Shown here: positions 7,710 to 15,779 of the stretch, piece after piece
How the letters are laid out: every line of letters starts with the position of its first letter
Position numbering within the stretch: position 1 is the first letter of the stretch
Source: Bin16 sp965206315
GTDB taxonomy: Bacteria > Chloroflexota > Dehalococcoidia > Lucifugimonadales > Australimonadaceae
Assembly: GCA_965206315.1 (NCBI GenBank)
Contig: OZ242210.1
Span: 2,728,001-2,792,000, forward strand
DNA length: 64,000 nt
Direction of reading: 5' to 3'
Notes under the pieces: generated by a model
The model's database searches: none
Seen by the model: only the letters and a program-made list of their open reading frames with translations
What the model was told of the DNA's origin: nothing
Program-made: the position numbers and the translations under genes

Positions 7710-8753
7710 ATGACAGAGATAGACAGCCTCACCAGTGTGCTTCAGCATAGGGGGCGTCATGACCTAGCCAAGTTGCTGTCGAAAGCCCACATGGAACTCA
7801 TTGAGATTGACGAAGGGTACATAGTTGCTACTGGAGACTTCATGTCCATCATGAAAGCTGTTATATCAGCACCAATAGAAGATTACGACCAACTAAAGTC
7901 GTTATCGCAATCAGATAATGGATATGTCCTCGGGGTGTTGCAAGAGATATTCCCTTACGAAGGACACGCTGGAGATATGGCAGTAACTGAAGTTGCCTAT
8001 CGACTCGATACTAACATGTTGGGGAAGACAACCTATGACACGGGCGAGGTTCTTCAGAATGTAGACTGGCTCAAGAATCTTATGATTGATGTCGCAACTG
8101 GGGGTGCTAGGATAAACACTGTCAACGATAGGTATAAGGAAGAATACTCTCGCTTATCGGACCAACTGGCAGCGTTTGGGTTACAGAATCCTATCCCCTA
8201 TTCGGATTTGTGGCAATGGTTTACCAAGTGGCGAAGTGGAGATTTACCAACATACCATTCGCGCAGGCAATATATCTTTGGCCTTTATGAGCCTGTTGAG
8301 AGATCCTTGCGTGAAGGCATCTCAGCACTGAAGGACAAGGTATTTCCTGAGCCCACTGGTTGGGCGCGTGTTGACCGAACGCTAGGTGAAATGCGTACAC
8401 GGCTAGCGGAGGCGTCAACCGAAGAACAGTACCAGGCAGTGGGTCTCCTGTGTCGCGAAACACTAATCTCACTCGCCCAAGCTGTTTTTGATGCCCATAC
8501 CCATGCCACAGTTGATGGTGTGCAAGCCAGCGATACTGACGCAAAGCGGATGCTTGAAGGTTATTTGGCAACGGAAGTTGGTGGGGAATCTAATGAGAGC
8601 GCTCGCAAACACGCTAAGGCCACTATCGACTTTGCGGTTACTTTGCAGCACAAGCGGACTGCCTCATTTCGGGAGGCTGCATTATGTGCTGAAGCTACAG
8701 CATCCGTGGTTAATGTTGTCGCGATAATCTCTGGGATAAGGGATCCGCGGTAG
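7710..8753 (+). CDS. uncharacterised soluble protein, abortive-infection-like C-terminal region (tentative)
   Basis: 347 residues from ATG 7710, which has GGAAGAGAG upstream; the frame is open further but upstream it encodes repeat DNA. The N-terminal half is a mixed region I do not recognise. After residue 165 come DLWQWFTKWRSGDLPTYHSR and a C-terminal helical domain with GLLCRETLISLAQAVFD, SDTDAKRMLEGYL and HKRTASFREAALCAEAT. Similar C-terminal modules are recalled from uncharacterised proteins of defence or abortive-infection type, but I cannot confirm this. Codon use is much more AT-rich than the surroundings (TATATC, GTTTTT, AATGTA), pointing to recent horizontal acquisition. It stands alone between two repeat-rich gaps. 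Confidence 0.6.
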   Translation: MTEIDSLTSVLQHRGRHDLAKLLSKAHMELIEIDEGYIVATGDFMSIMKAVISAPIEDYDQLKSLSQSDNGYVLGVLQEIFPYEGHAGDMAVTEVAYRLDTNMLGKTTYDTGEVLQNVDWLKNLMIDVATGGARINTVNDRYKEEYSRLSDQLAAFGLQNPIPYSDLWQWFTKWRSGDLPTYHSRRQYIFGLYEPVERSLREGISALKDKVFPEPTGWARVDRTLGEMRTRLAEASTEEQYQAVGLLCRETLISLAQAVFDAHTHATVDGVQASDTDAKRMLEGYLATEVGGESNESARKHAKATIDFAVTLQHKRTASFREAALCAEATASVVNVVAIISGIRDPR

Positions 8754-8897
8754 AGTTGCTTGTACCATACATTACGCCATCTCCCTCACCTCCGCTGACA
8801 TCCGCCCCTTCCGTAGTCGCCCCCTATCCGCGTACGCTGGTTCCATGAACGGAGCGACTGGCGCGCGCAGCCCACAACCCCACCGGCACGGGTGGAC

Positions 8898-9053
8898 CGG
8901 AATGAGCCGAAATGAGCCGTTCCTGACCTGGAATGAGCTGCGAATGAGCAGTTTTGAGCAGTCCGACTGCTCATCCAAGGGGCCGTTCCCAGAGGTGAAT
9001 TCCGGGCAGGTGAGCGGAAATGCACAGCGTTTCCCCCCGGAACTTCCGCCGCC
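8898..9053 (+). repeat. phased-word repeat element, copy A
   Basis: This intergenic element has three parts. First come six words of the form (G)AATGAGC whose T falls at 8903, 8913, 8924, 8934, 8945 and 8955, i.e. a 10-11 base period. Then a hairpin, TGAGCAG (8955-8961) pairing with CTGCTCA (8967-8973) over a 5-base loop. Then a tail with CAGAGGTGAA, two more words (T at 9011 and 9021), and GTTTCCCCCCGGAAC. It occupies most of the 410-base gap 8754-9164; the rest holds only a GTCATTCC-type repeat at 9063-9089. It has no coding potential in phase with the words. Related copies are at 32891-33055 (minus), 58151-58305 and, more divergent, 12528-12660. Confidence 0.8.
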
Positions 9054-9062
9054 GCCCCCTAC

Positions 9063-9089
9063 GTCATTCCCGCGAAGGCGGAAATCCAG
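9063..9089. repeat. GTCATTCCCGCGAAGGCG-type palindromic repeat
   Basis: GTCATTCCCGCGAAGGCGGA followed by AATCCAG, directly after phased element copy A. Closely similar copies lie at 57813-57840 (intergenic) and 51153-51179 (inside a coding sequence). Confidence 0.75.
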
Positions 9090-9164
9090 CCCGCCCCATT
9101 GACACCCTACCTCACGACACCTAGCCTCACGCGCAGGCGTCCGCTCGACGCCACGGAGGAACGG

Positions 9165-10175
9165 ATGGCCACAACAACAGGAAGCGTGCCGGAGGAGATG
9201 GCGCAGCTGACGCCGGAGGAGCTGTACGCCCTCTACATGGAGAAACAGGTGAACTTCGGACGCGCCGCGCTCGCGCTCGACAAGCGCAGGCAAGTGGGGC
9301 GCGTCCACGTTCCCGCCGAGGAGGCCGACGTGCCGAACGCCGGGCCCAACCAGCGCATGATCGTCGGGCCGGAGTTGGGCTTCAACGTCCACAATCTGCA
9401 CGTCTTCACGTCGGGGCGCGCCGGGGGCTCGGAGCGCTACCACACCCACGGCGACGCGCTCAAGTTCTACGTGAAGGGCGGTGGACAGGAGCTGGTCGAG
9501 GACGTCCGCTTCGACGTAAAGGTCGGCGACTTCTGCCACATCCCCGCCAACATCTGGCACGGCACCGAGAACCCGCACCCGGAGCCGCTCGTCTTCCTCG
9601 CCGCGCAGCAGTTCCCCGGCACCTACCGCCAGGTGCCGACGCCGTTCGTCCACCTCACCGCGCCGCACAAGGCCCCCGAGGTGAGCGACCTCTCCGACGA
9701 GGAGTTGGCGAAACTGGAGCCGTGGCCGCTCTACCTCCGCTACCTGGAGGAGCAGATGGCGTTCGGGCGCGTCGCGCTGGAGATGCAGCGCAGGCGCGAG
9801 CAGAAGCGCCTCCACGTCCCGGCGGAGGAAGCCCCCATCATGGAGTGGGGCCCCGGCAGGCACCACATCATGTCGCCGGAGCTCGGCTTCGACATCTACT
9901 CGTTCCAGCTGTTCATGGAGAACGTCCCCGCGCACACGGAGAACGGCGCGCCCCAGACCTCCGGCGACGCCGTCCGCTACTACATCGGCGGCGAGGGCGT
10001 CGAGGTCATCGGCGAGGAGCGCGTCCGCGTCCGCGCGGGCGATTTCACCTGCATCCCCGCCGGAACGCGCCACGAGACGACCAACCCGTACGACGAGGAC
10101 CTGCGCTTCATCTGCTGGCAGCAGATACCGGGCACCTACGTGCAGGTGCACGTGCCCGTCCTGCCCGTGGAGTAA
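9165..10175 (+). CDS. bicupin, possible ring-cleaving dioxygenase or metal-dependent enzyme
   Basis: 336 residues; ATG 9165 has GGAGGA five bases upstream. Two cupin barrels are visible. The first has YHTHGDALKFYVKGGG (metal ligands H93 and H95) and GDFCHIPANIWHGTENP (H132). The second has SGDAVRYYIGGEG and GDFTCIPAGTRHETTNP, with the first His pair missing. Both barrels are preceded by a matching helix (ALALDKRRQ, ALEMQRRREQ), so the protein looks like an internal duplication. Bicupins of this size include gentisate dioxygenase and oxalate decarboxylase families; metal binding in domain 1 is likely, domain 2 is probably structural. The gene ends 2 bases before a molybdenum hydroxylase-type gene and is surely cotranscribed with it. 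Confidence 0.8.
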   Translation: MATTTGSVPEEMAQLTPEELYALYMEKQVNFGRAALALDKRRQVGRVHVPAEEADVPNAGPNQRMIVGPELGFNVHNLHVFTSGRAGGSERYHTHGDALKFYVKGGGQELVEDVRFDVKVGDFCHIPANIWHGTENPHPEPLVFLAAQQFPGTYRQVPTPFVHLTAPHKAPEVSDLSDEELAKLEPWPLYLRYLEEQMAFGRVALEMQRRREQKRLHVPAEEAPIMEWGPGRHHIMSPELGFDIYSFQLFMENVPAHTENGAPQTSGDAVRYYIGGEGVEVIGEERVRVRAGDFTCIPAGTRHETTNPYDEDLRFICWQQIPGTYVQVHVPVLPVE

Positions 10176-10177
10176 CC

Positions 10178-12343
10178 ATGACCACCTACCGCGGCCAGGG
10201 CATGGCGCGCATGGAGGACGAGCGGCTGCTGCGCGGCGGCGGTACGTTCGTCGACGACATCCAGCTCGACGGGATGCTCCACGCCGCCGTCCTCCGCAGC
10301 ACGGAGCCGCACGCCCGCATCCGCTCGATCGACACCGCTGACGCGCTCGCGAGCCCCGGCGTCGCCGCCGTCTACACCGGCGCTGATCTGGACGGCGTCG
10401 TGCCGGACATCGGCGCGATACGCCGCGAGGGCATGGGCGAGACGCCCGTTCCCGAGCACCCCGTACTGGCGAAGGGCCGCGTCTGCTACGTCGGCCAGCC
10501 CGTCGCGATCGTCGTGGCGTCGACGCGGGCGCAGGCGTTCGACGCGCGCGACCGCATCGCCGTCGACTACGAGCCGCTCCCTCCCCTGCTCGACCCGCGC
10601 GAGTCGGCGTCGGACGCGGACCCGCTGCACCCGGACATCGGCACCAACGTCGTGATGCGCACGGAGGCGGGCGCGGGCAACGTCGCCGAGGCGTTCGAGA
10701 ACGCCGACGCGATCGTCGAGGCCTCGTACGAGATACCCCGCCTCGTCGCGATGCCGATGGAGACCCGCGGCATCGTCGTCGCGCCGGACGCCGAGAGCGG
10801 TCGGCTCACCGTCTGGACGTCGACGCAGGTGCCGCACCGCGTCAAGACGTTCCTCGCGATGCTGCTCCCCGGCGACCTCGACGTGCGCGTCATCACGCCG
10901 GACGTGGGCGGCGGCTTCGGGCGGAAGATCGAGGTCTGGCCGGAGGAGGTCGCCGCGGCGTATGCGGCGGTGCAGCTTGGCATGCCGGTCAAGTGGACGG
11001 AGCAGCGCTCGGAGAGCACGCTTGCGTCGCACGGTCGCGGCTTCACGGCGGACGTGGAGGCCGCCGTGCAGGCGGACGGCACGATGCTCGGCGTCCGCAT
11101 CCGCATGCTGGCCGACATGGGCGCGTACTTCCTCACGTCCAGCGGCGGGCCGCTCGGCAACGCCGTCCAGCGCGTCGCCGGGCCGTACGCCATCCCCGCG
11201 ATGGACGTCGAGTGCCTCGGCGTGACGACCAACCGTCCGCCCACCGGCCCCTACCGCGGAGCGGGCGGCCCCGAGGCCGCCGTGCCCATCGAGCGCATCA
11301 TGGACGACGCCGCGCGCAGGCTCGGCATGGACCCCGCCGAGATACGCCGCCGCAACTTCATCCCCGCCGACGCCTTCCCCTACGAGACGGCCACCGGCCT
11401 CCTCTACGACTCCGGTGACTTCCACACCGCGTTCGACCGCGCGCTCGGCATGGCCGGGTACGCAGGTCTGCGCGAGCGGCAGGCGTCGGAGCGCGGCCCG
11501 TTCCGCACCGGCATCGGCGTCGCGACGGTCACGAAGGCGTCAGGCGGCAAGGCGAACGTGCGCAAGAGCCTCGCCCGCGTCGAGATGAAGCCGGACGGGC
11601 GCGTCGTCATCGTCACGGACGTATCCCCGCACGGTCAGGGCACCGCCACGTCGTTCTCGCAGATCGCGGCGGACACGCTCGGCGTCGCGCCGGAGATGGT
11701 CGAACTGCACCACGGCGACACGGACGAGCTCGCGTCGGGCGGCGGCACCACGTCTAGCCGCGGCCTCGCGGTCGGCGGCAACGCGGCCTACGTCGCGCTG
11801 CAGGAGGTGAAGCGACGGCTCGACGCTGCGGGCGGACACATCCCCGCGAACGGCATCACCGTGGAGCTGGAGTGGGAGCTGCCCGCCAACCCGTTCGGCT
11901 TCGCCGCGCACGTCGCGGTCGTCGAGCTGGACGAGGGCACCGGCGACGTGCGGCTCACCGACTACGCGGCGGTGCACGACTGCGGCCCGATGATCAACCC
12001 GGTCATCGTGCGCGGCCAGATACAGGGCGGCATCGCGCAGGGCATCGGCCAGGCGCTGAGCGAAGGGATGCTCTACACGGCGGCGGGCCAGCCGCAGACC
12101 GCCAGCTTCATGACCTACGGCATCCCCATCGCGGAGTCCCTGCCGGAGTTCCTGCTGGAGAACCAGCAGACGCCGTCGCCGACGAACCCGCTGGGCATCA
12201 AGGGCATCGGCGAACTGCCGACGGTCGCCGCGCCGGTGGCGGTGACGAACGCCGTCGCGGACGCGCTCGCCCGCTCCGGCGCGGACGTGAGCGGCGTCGA
12301 CATGCCGCTCCTCACCGAGCGCGTCTGGCGCGCCCTGGGGTGA
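10178..12343 (+). CDS. xanthine dehydrogenase/CO dehydrogenase family molybdopterin-binding large subunit
   Basis: 721 residues. RGQGMARMEDERLLRGGGTFVDDI is the start of the CoxL/XdhA fold, VGGGFGRKIEVWPEE holds the molybdopterin-binding GGGFG, RPPTGPYRGAG is conserved, and IKGIGELPTVAAPVAV carries the active-site Glu (KGIGE). The protein should hydroxylate an N-heterocycle, aldehyde or purine-like substrate. It is slightly short because the loop near residue 550 is trimmed. No iron-sulfur (CoxS) or FAD (CoxM) subunit lies beside it, although a CoxG-like gene is at 15780. Start at ATG 10178, two bases after the bicupin stop; the frame is open upstream but overlaps that gene. Confidence 0.9.
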   Translation: MTTYRGQGMARMEDERLLRGGGTFVDDIQLDGMLHAAVLRSTEPHARIRSIDTADALASPGVAAVYTGADLDGVVPDIGAIRREGMGETPVPEHPVLAKGRVCYVGQPVAIVVASTRAQAFDARDRIAVDYEPLPPLLDPRESASDADPLHPDIGTNVVMRTEAGAGNVAEAFENADAIVEASYEIPRLVAMPMETRGIVVAPDAESGRLTVWTSTQVPHRVKTFLAMLLPGDLDVRVITPDVGGGFGRKIEVWPEEVAAAYAAVQLGMPVKWTEQRSESTLASHGRGFTADVEAAVQADGTMLGVRIRMLADMGAYFLTSSGGPLGNAVQRVAGPYAIPAMDVECLGVTTNRPPTGPYRGAGGPEAAVPIERIMDDAARRLGMDPAEIRRRNFIPADAFPYETATGLLYDSGDFHTAFDRALGMAGYAGLRERQASERGPFRTGIGVATVTKASGGKANVRKSLARVEMKPDGRVVIVTDVSPHGQGTATSFSQIAADTLGVAPEMVELHHGDTDELASGGGTTSSRGLAVGGNAAYVALQEVKRRLDAAGGHIPANGITVELEWELPANPFGFAAHVAVVELDEGTGDVRLTDYAAVHDCGPMINPVIVRGQIQGGIAQGIGQALSEGMLYTAAGQPQTASFMTYGIPIAESLPEFLLENQQTPSPTNPLGIKGIGELPTVAAPVAVTNAVADALARSGADVSGVDMPLLTERVWRALG

Positions 12344-12369
12344 GGGAAGCCGGACGGAACACAAGTTCC

Positions 12370-12399
12370 GTCGTTCCTGCGCAGGCAGGAACCTCGCAG
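12370..12399. repeat. 30-bp intergenic repeat, identical to 7449-7478
   Basis: Second copy of the 30-base sequence with core GTTCCTGCGCAGGCAGGAAC, here 26 bases after the stop codon of the molybdoenzyme gene. Both copies are in the same orientation relative to the preceding gene. Confidence 0.85.
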
Positions 12400-12451
12400 C
12401 CGGTGCTCACTTGTGCCACGCGCCCCTTGCGGCTCCCGTCCCCCGCCCTGC

Positions 12452-12511
12452 TACCATGCTTGCATGAGCACAGTGCTGGTAGCCGCGTCCAAGTACGTCA
12501 TCGGCTGGTAG
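12452..12511 (+). pseudogene. orphan promoter box plus 15-codon ORF, possible 5' remnant of a gene
   Basis: GCTACCAT (TACCAT at 12452-12457) is followed by six bases and ATG at 12464, the same spacing seen at leaderless starts elsewhere in the window. The ORF reads MSTVLVAASKYVIGW and stops at 12511. The beginning resembles the first beta strand and loop of flavodoxin-like proteins (…VLVAYASKYGST…), and it breaks off close to the border of a phased-word repeat. It may be a gene head left after deletion or repeat insertion, or a small leader peptide. Confidence 0.3.
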
Positions 12512-12527
12512 GCCGCGGAAGACAGTG

Positions 12528-12660
12528 GCCTCATTTGGCCTCATTCCGGCCTCGTTCACGCTCGAACCGGCCTCGAAACGCCCCATTATGGGGCCATCGG
12601 AACCCCGGAACGCACGAGTAAATGAGGCCAAACGATGCCAGATGGTGCCACAGTGAGAGC
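12528..12660. repeat. phased-word repeat element, divergent copy D
   Basis: The word here is GGCCTCATT or GGCCTCG. The last base of CTCA/CTCG falls at 12533, 12543, 12554, 12564 and 12575, then CCCCA at 12585: a 10-11 base period. It runs into the palindrome GCCCCAT-T-ATGGGGC (12580-12594). After about 30 bases the opposite-oriented words GAGGCCA, GATGCCA and GGTGCCA follow, also exactly 10 bases apart. Compared with copies A-C the words are inverted and the tail is different, so it is a divergent or rearranged member. It fills most of the 340-base gap 12344-12683 together with the 30-bp repeat. Confidence 0.6.
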
Positions 12661-12683
12661 GTTCGTCTGAAGGGAGGTCCCCT

Positions 12684-13703
12684 ATGGCTATCGCCCCAAC
12701 AGGCCCGATCGACGCCGACGGTCACGTTCGCGATGACGACCGGCGCATGCGGCAGTTCATCGCGCCGCCCTTCGACAAGCGCTCCCCGCTGGGCATCAGC
12801 GCCAACGACGGCTTCGACCGCCACCTGCAGGGCACGCTGGGCCTGTTCGACGTCGATGCTCCAACCTGGCAGCAGGCCCTCGACGAGGGCGGCCTCGCTG
12901 CGACCGTGCTCTTCCCGACCGTCGGCCTCCGCAACGGCCAGATCCGGGAGCCCGACTTCGCGATCGCCCGCTGCCGCGCCTACAACAACTGGTTGCACAG
13001 CGAGTTCCTCAGCGTGGACGAACGGTTCAAGGGCGTCGCGCTCCTCCCCGTGCAGGACCCGTCGGCCGCCGCCGAGGAGCTCCAGCGGGCGGTGCGCGAC
13101 CTCGGCATGGTGGCGGGCATGCTCCCGGAGGGACCCTACGTCTACGGCGACTCGCGCTTCGATCCCATCTACGCTGAGGCCGAGCGCCTCGGCTGCCCGA
13201 TAACCATCCACGAAGGCGGGAACGTCTGGGACAGCATCTATCACCACCTCTTCCCGCAGTTCGCAGAGGTGCACACCCTCGGGCATCCATTCGCTCAGAT
13301 GCGGCACCTCACGAGCGTCCTGTGCGAGGGTGTGCTCGTACGCTTCCCGGAGCTGAAGATGGGGTTCCTGGAGGCCGGCTGCACCTGGGTCCCGTTCCTC
13401 CTGAACCGCATGGACGAGCGCTTCCGGTTACGAGGCGACCAGGAGATGCCGGCCCTGACGAGGCCGCCCAGCGACTACGTCCGCGACGGCAACGTCTACT
13501 TCACCTGCGAGGCCGAAGAGACCCTTCTTCCGGAAACGCTTCGGGTCATCGGCGACGGCGCCGTTATGTACGCCACGGACTTTCCGCACTGGGACGGCGA
13601 GTACCCCGAGAGCCTGCATACGCTCATGGCCCGCACAGACCTCACCGAGGAGCAACGCGCTCGGATCACTGGCGACAACGCCAGGGAGTTCTACGCTCTC
13701 TGA
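12684..13703 (+). CDS. amidohydrolase family 2 metal-dependent hydrolase/decarboxylase
   Basis: 339 residues; GGGAGG lies 9 bases before ATG 12684. It has the amidohydrolase-2 TIM-barrel pattern: the N-terminal IDADGHV in place of the usual D-x-H-x, an NNWLHSEF segment, LGCPITIHEGG with the barrel His, and YATDFPHWDGEYP with the metal Asp near the end. Relatives include aminocarboxymuconate-semialdehyde decarboxylase and gamma-resorcylate decarboxylase. It is one of six such enzymes in the window and not especially close to the others. Its substrate is unknown. Confidence 0.88.
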   Translation: MAIAPTGPIDADGHVRDDDRRMRQFIAPPFDKRSPLGISANDGFDRHLQGTLGLFDVDAPTWQQALDEGGLAATVLFPTVGLRNGQIREPDFAIARCRAYNNWLHSEFLSVDERFKGVALLPVQDPSAAAEELQRAVRDLGMVAGMLPEGPYVYGDSRFDPIYAEAERLGCPITIHEGGNVWDSIYHHLFPQFAEVHTLGHPFAQMRHLTSVLCEGVLVRFPELKMGFLEAGCTWVPFLLNRMDERFRLRGDQEMPALTRPPSDYVRDGNVYFTCEAEETLLPETLRVIGDGAVMYATDFPHWDGEYPESLHTLMARTDLTEEQRARITGDNAREFYAL

Positions 13704-13716
13704 GGGGCCCTGGGCC

Positions 13717-14178
13717 CTACTTCGCGCCGAAGAACTGGCCCTCGATCTCCACGGGGTCGACGTGGAAGTTCTCGGCGGAGTCGGCGGGGATGGCGTTGCC
13801 GTCCGGCTTCACCCGCGTCTGGATGCCCCCGCTGGTGTCCATCTGCGCGCCGACGCGGAGCATGAAGAGGTTCCGCCCGCCGGTGTTCAGGTACCGGTAG
13901 TACGCGCCCTTCGGGATCATGATGCCCTCGTACTCGCCGAGCACCTTCCCGTTGCCCTTGTCGTCGAAGAACGTGACCTCGCCCTCCAGGATGACGAACG
14001 CGTGGTCCTCGTCCGTGTGGGCGTGCACCGCGTTCTCGCCACCCTCCGCGTTGACCTTGAAGCTCAGCCAGAGCAGGTCCGTGCGGGCAAGGTCGATGTT
14101 CGTGCGTCCCGCCGACAGGTACGGGCCTCTGATGGCGAACGTGGACGTCTGGGGCGTCGTCTGCGTCTCGGTGGTCAT
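13717..14178 (-). CDS. single-domain cupin
   Basis: 153 residues. The cupin barrel has HAHTDEDHAFVILEGEVTFF (metal ligands HxH…E pattern) and MIPKGAYYRYLNTG, where the expected second-motif His is replaced by Tyr. It is likely a small metal-binding enzyme or sensor of the RmlC-like fold. It is the last gene of a minus-strand group coxG, GMC oxidoreductase, cupin (63-base gap upstream). Function beyond the fold is not evident. Confidence 0.8.
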   Translation of the reverse strand: MTTETQTTPQTSTFAIRGPYLSAGRTNIDLARTDLLWLSFKVNAEGGENAVHAHTDEDHAFVILEGEVTFFDDKGNGKVLGEYEGIMIPKGAYYRYLNTGGRNLFMLRVGAQMDTSGGIQTRVKPDGNAIPADSAENFHVDPVEIEGQFFGAK

Positions 14179-14241
14179 GGCATCCTCCTCATTCCGTGTG
14201 GCGCTATCTTACTCCGCTTGGCAAGCCCTGTCCGAAGTGCC

Positions 14242-15765
14242 CTACCGCACGATGCCCTTGACGATGTCGGACAGGCGCTCGCCGATCATGATGGACGTGA
14301 CGTTGGTGTTCGCGTGCGGGACGACGGGCATGATGGACGCGTCCGCTACGTACAGGTTGTCGATCCCGTACACCTTCAGGTTGCTGTCGACCACGGCCAT
14401 GGGATCGGACGCCGGGCCCATCTTGCAGGTGCCGACGCCGTGGTGGTAGCTGCCGTGCGCGCTCCGGGCGAACTCGCTCCAGTCCTCGTCGCGCGTCGGG
14501 GAGATGAGCGGGCCGTAGAACTCCTGCATCGACTCGTGGTTGACGAGCTCGTAGATGAACTCCATCGCCGTGAGCATCGCCTTCAGGTCGTCCGGGTGAC
14601 GCAGCATCGCGTCCTCGATCTCCGGCAGGTCCTCGGGGTCCGTGCTCACGAGGCGGATGCGGCCCCTGTCCCGCTGTTCCAGCAGGTTGGCCGACACCGG
14701 CCACATCGTCTTCAAGCCTTCCACCACCGTCGGCGGGCGCTGGAAGATGTGGAAGTCGCCGTCCGGCAGGCCGGGGTCGCTCTTGTACATCAGGCGGAAG
14801 CGCGGGATGACCCAGTCCGGGTTGAAGTCCGTGTTTCCCTCGAACGTCATCTCTATCGTGGCGTGGTCCTGGTAGTTCTCGCCCACGCCCTCCAGCGCCT
14901 GCACGACGGGGATGCCGAGGCGCTCCAACTCGCCCGCGGGGCCGATGCCGGAGAGCATGAGGATCTGCGGGCTGTGGTAGACGCCCGCGCTGAGCACGAC
15001 CGTCTCCGCCGACACCGTGCTCACCTCGCCCTGCCGCTTGAAGACGACGCCGTTGACGCGCCCGTTCGCGATGTCGAGCGTCTGCACCTGCGCGTCCGCG
15101 ATGACGTCCAGGTTCGGACGCCCCCGCGCGGGGTCGAGGTACGCGACCGTCGTGTTCTGCCGCACGCCGTCCTTGACGTTGTAAGCGGAGCTGCAGATGC
15201 CGTACGGGGTCGGGACGTTCAGGTCCGGGCACATGGGGAGACCCATGCTCCGGGCGCGAGCGATGAACGCGCGCACGGGCGTGTCGGCGCTCTCCTCCTC
15301 GTCCACCCTGAACGCGCGGTAGACGTACAGCGGCCCATCCTCGCCGTGGATCTCGTTGCCGCCGTAGTCCGAGTCGGTCTCGATCCTTCGAAGGAGCTGC
15401 AGGCACTCGTCGAACGACCAGCCCGGATTGCCGAGCCCGGCCCACGTGTCGAGGTCGTGCTTCGTGGGGCGGACGACCGCCATCGCGTTGACCGAGGAGC
15501 CCCCGCCCATCACGCGCCCGCTCACCTTGTAGAACGTGCTGCCGTCGCCCGCGCGGGGCGTCGGGTAGAGCATGACGTACGGCGACTCCAGCACGACGCG
15601 CGCCACCCGGCTCCCGTCGGCTATCTCCTCCGGGATGGGCTGCGGGTCGGGGCCCGCCTCCAGCAGAAGCACCTGCCTGTCCGGGTCCTCGCTCAACCTG
15701 GCTGCGGCGGCGCACCCCGCGGAGCCTCCGCCGATGACAACGACGTCGTAGGAACGTTTCTGCAC
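14242..15765 (-). CDS. GMC family FAD-dependent oxidoreductase (choline dehydrogenase-like)
   Basis: 507 residues. YDVVVIGGGSAGCAAAARLSE is the FAD dinucleotide-binding start, GRVMGGGSSVNAM the GMC signature 1, LSAGVYHSPQILMLSGIGP signature 2, and SAHGSYHHGVGTCKMG and VVPHANTNVTSIMIGERLSD hold the catalytic His/Asn pair. Members oxidise primary alcohols or sugars with FAD. It starts 14 bases after the coxG-like stop. Substrate unknown; presence next to a SRPBCC gene is unusual for choline dehydrogenases and suggests a catabolic alcohol oxidase role. Confidence 0.92.
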   Translation of the reverse strand: MQKRSYDVVVIGGGSAGCAAAARLSEDPDRQVLLLEAGPDPQPIPEEIADGSRVARVVLESPYVMLYPTPRAGDGSTFYKVSGRVMGGGSSVNAMAVVRPTKHDLDTWAGLGNPGWSFDECLQLLRRIETDSDYGGNEIHGEDGPLYVYRAFRVDEEESADTPVRAFIARARSMGLPMCPDLNVPTPYGICSSAYNVKDGVRQNTTVAYLDPARGRPNLDVIADAQVQTLDIANGRVNGVVFKRQGEVSTVSAETVVLSAGVYHSPQILMLSGIGPAGELERLGIPVVQALEGVGENYQDHATIEMTFEGNTDFNPDWVIPRFRLMYKSDPGLPDGDFHIFQRPPTVVEGLKTMWPVSANLLEQRDRGRIRLVSTDPEDLPEIEDAMLRHPDDLKAMLTAMEFIYELVNHESMQEFYGPLISPTRDEDWSEFARSAHGSYHHGVGTCKMGPASDPMAVVDSNLKVYGIDNLYVADASIMPVVPHANTNVTSIMIGERLSDIVKGIVR

Positions 15766-15779
15766 TGTTCAGCGCCTCC

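Noticed and set aside
8772..10151. 459-codon minus-strand open frame
   Set aside because: It is antisense to the bicupin, rich in Arg/Val/Asp/His in the pattern produced by high-GC mirror frames, and also crosses the phased repeat element.
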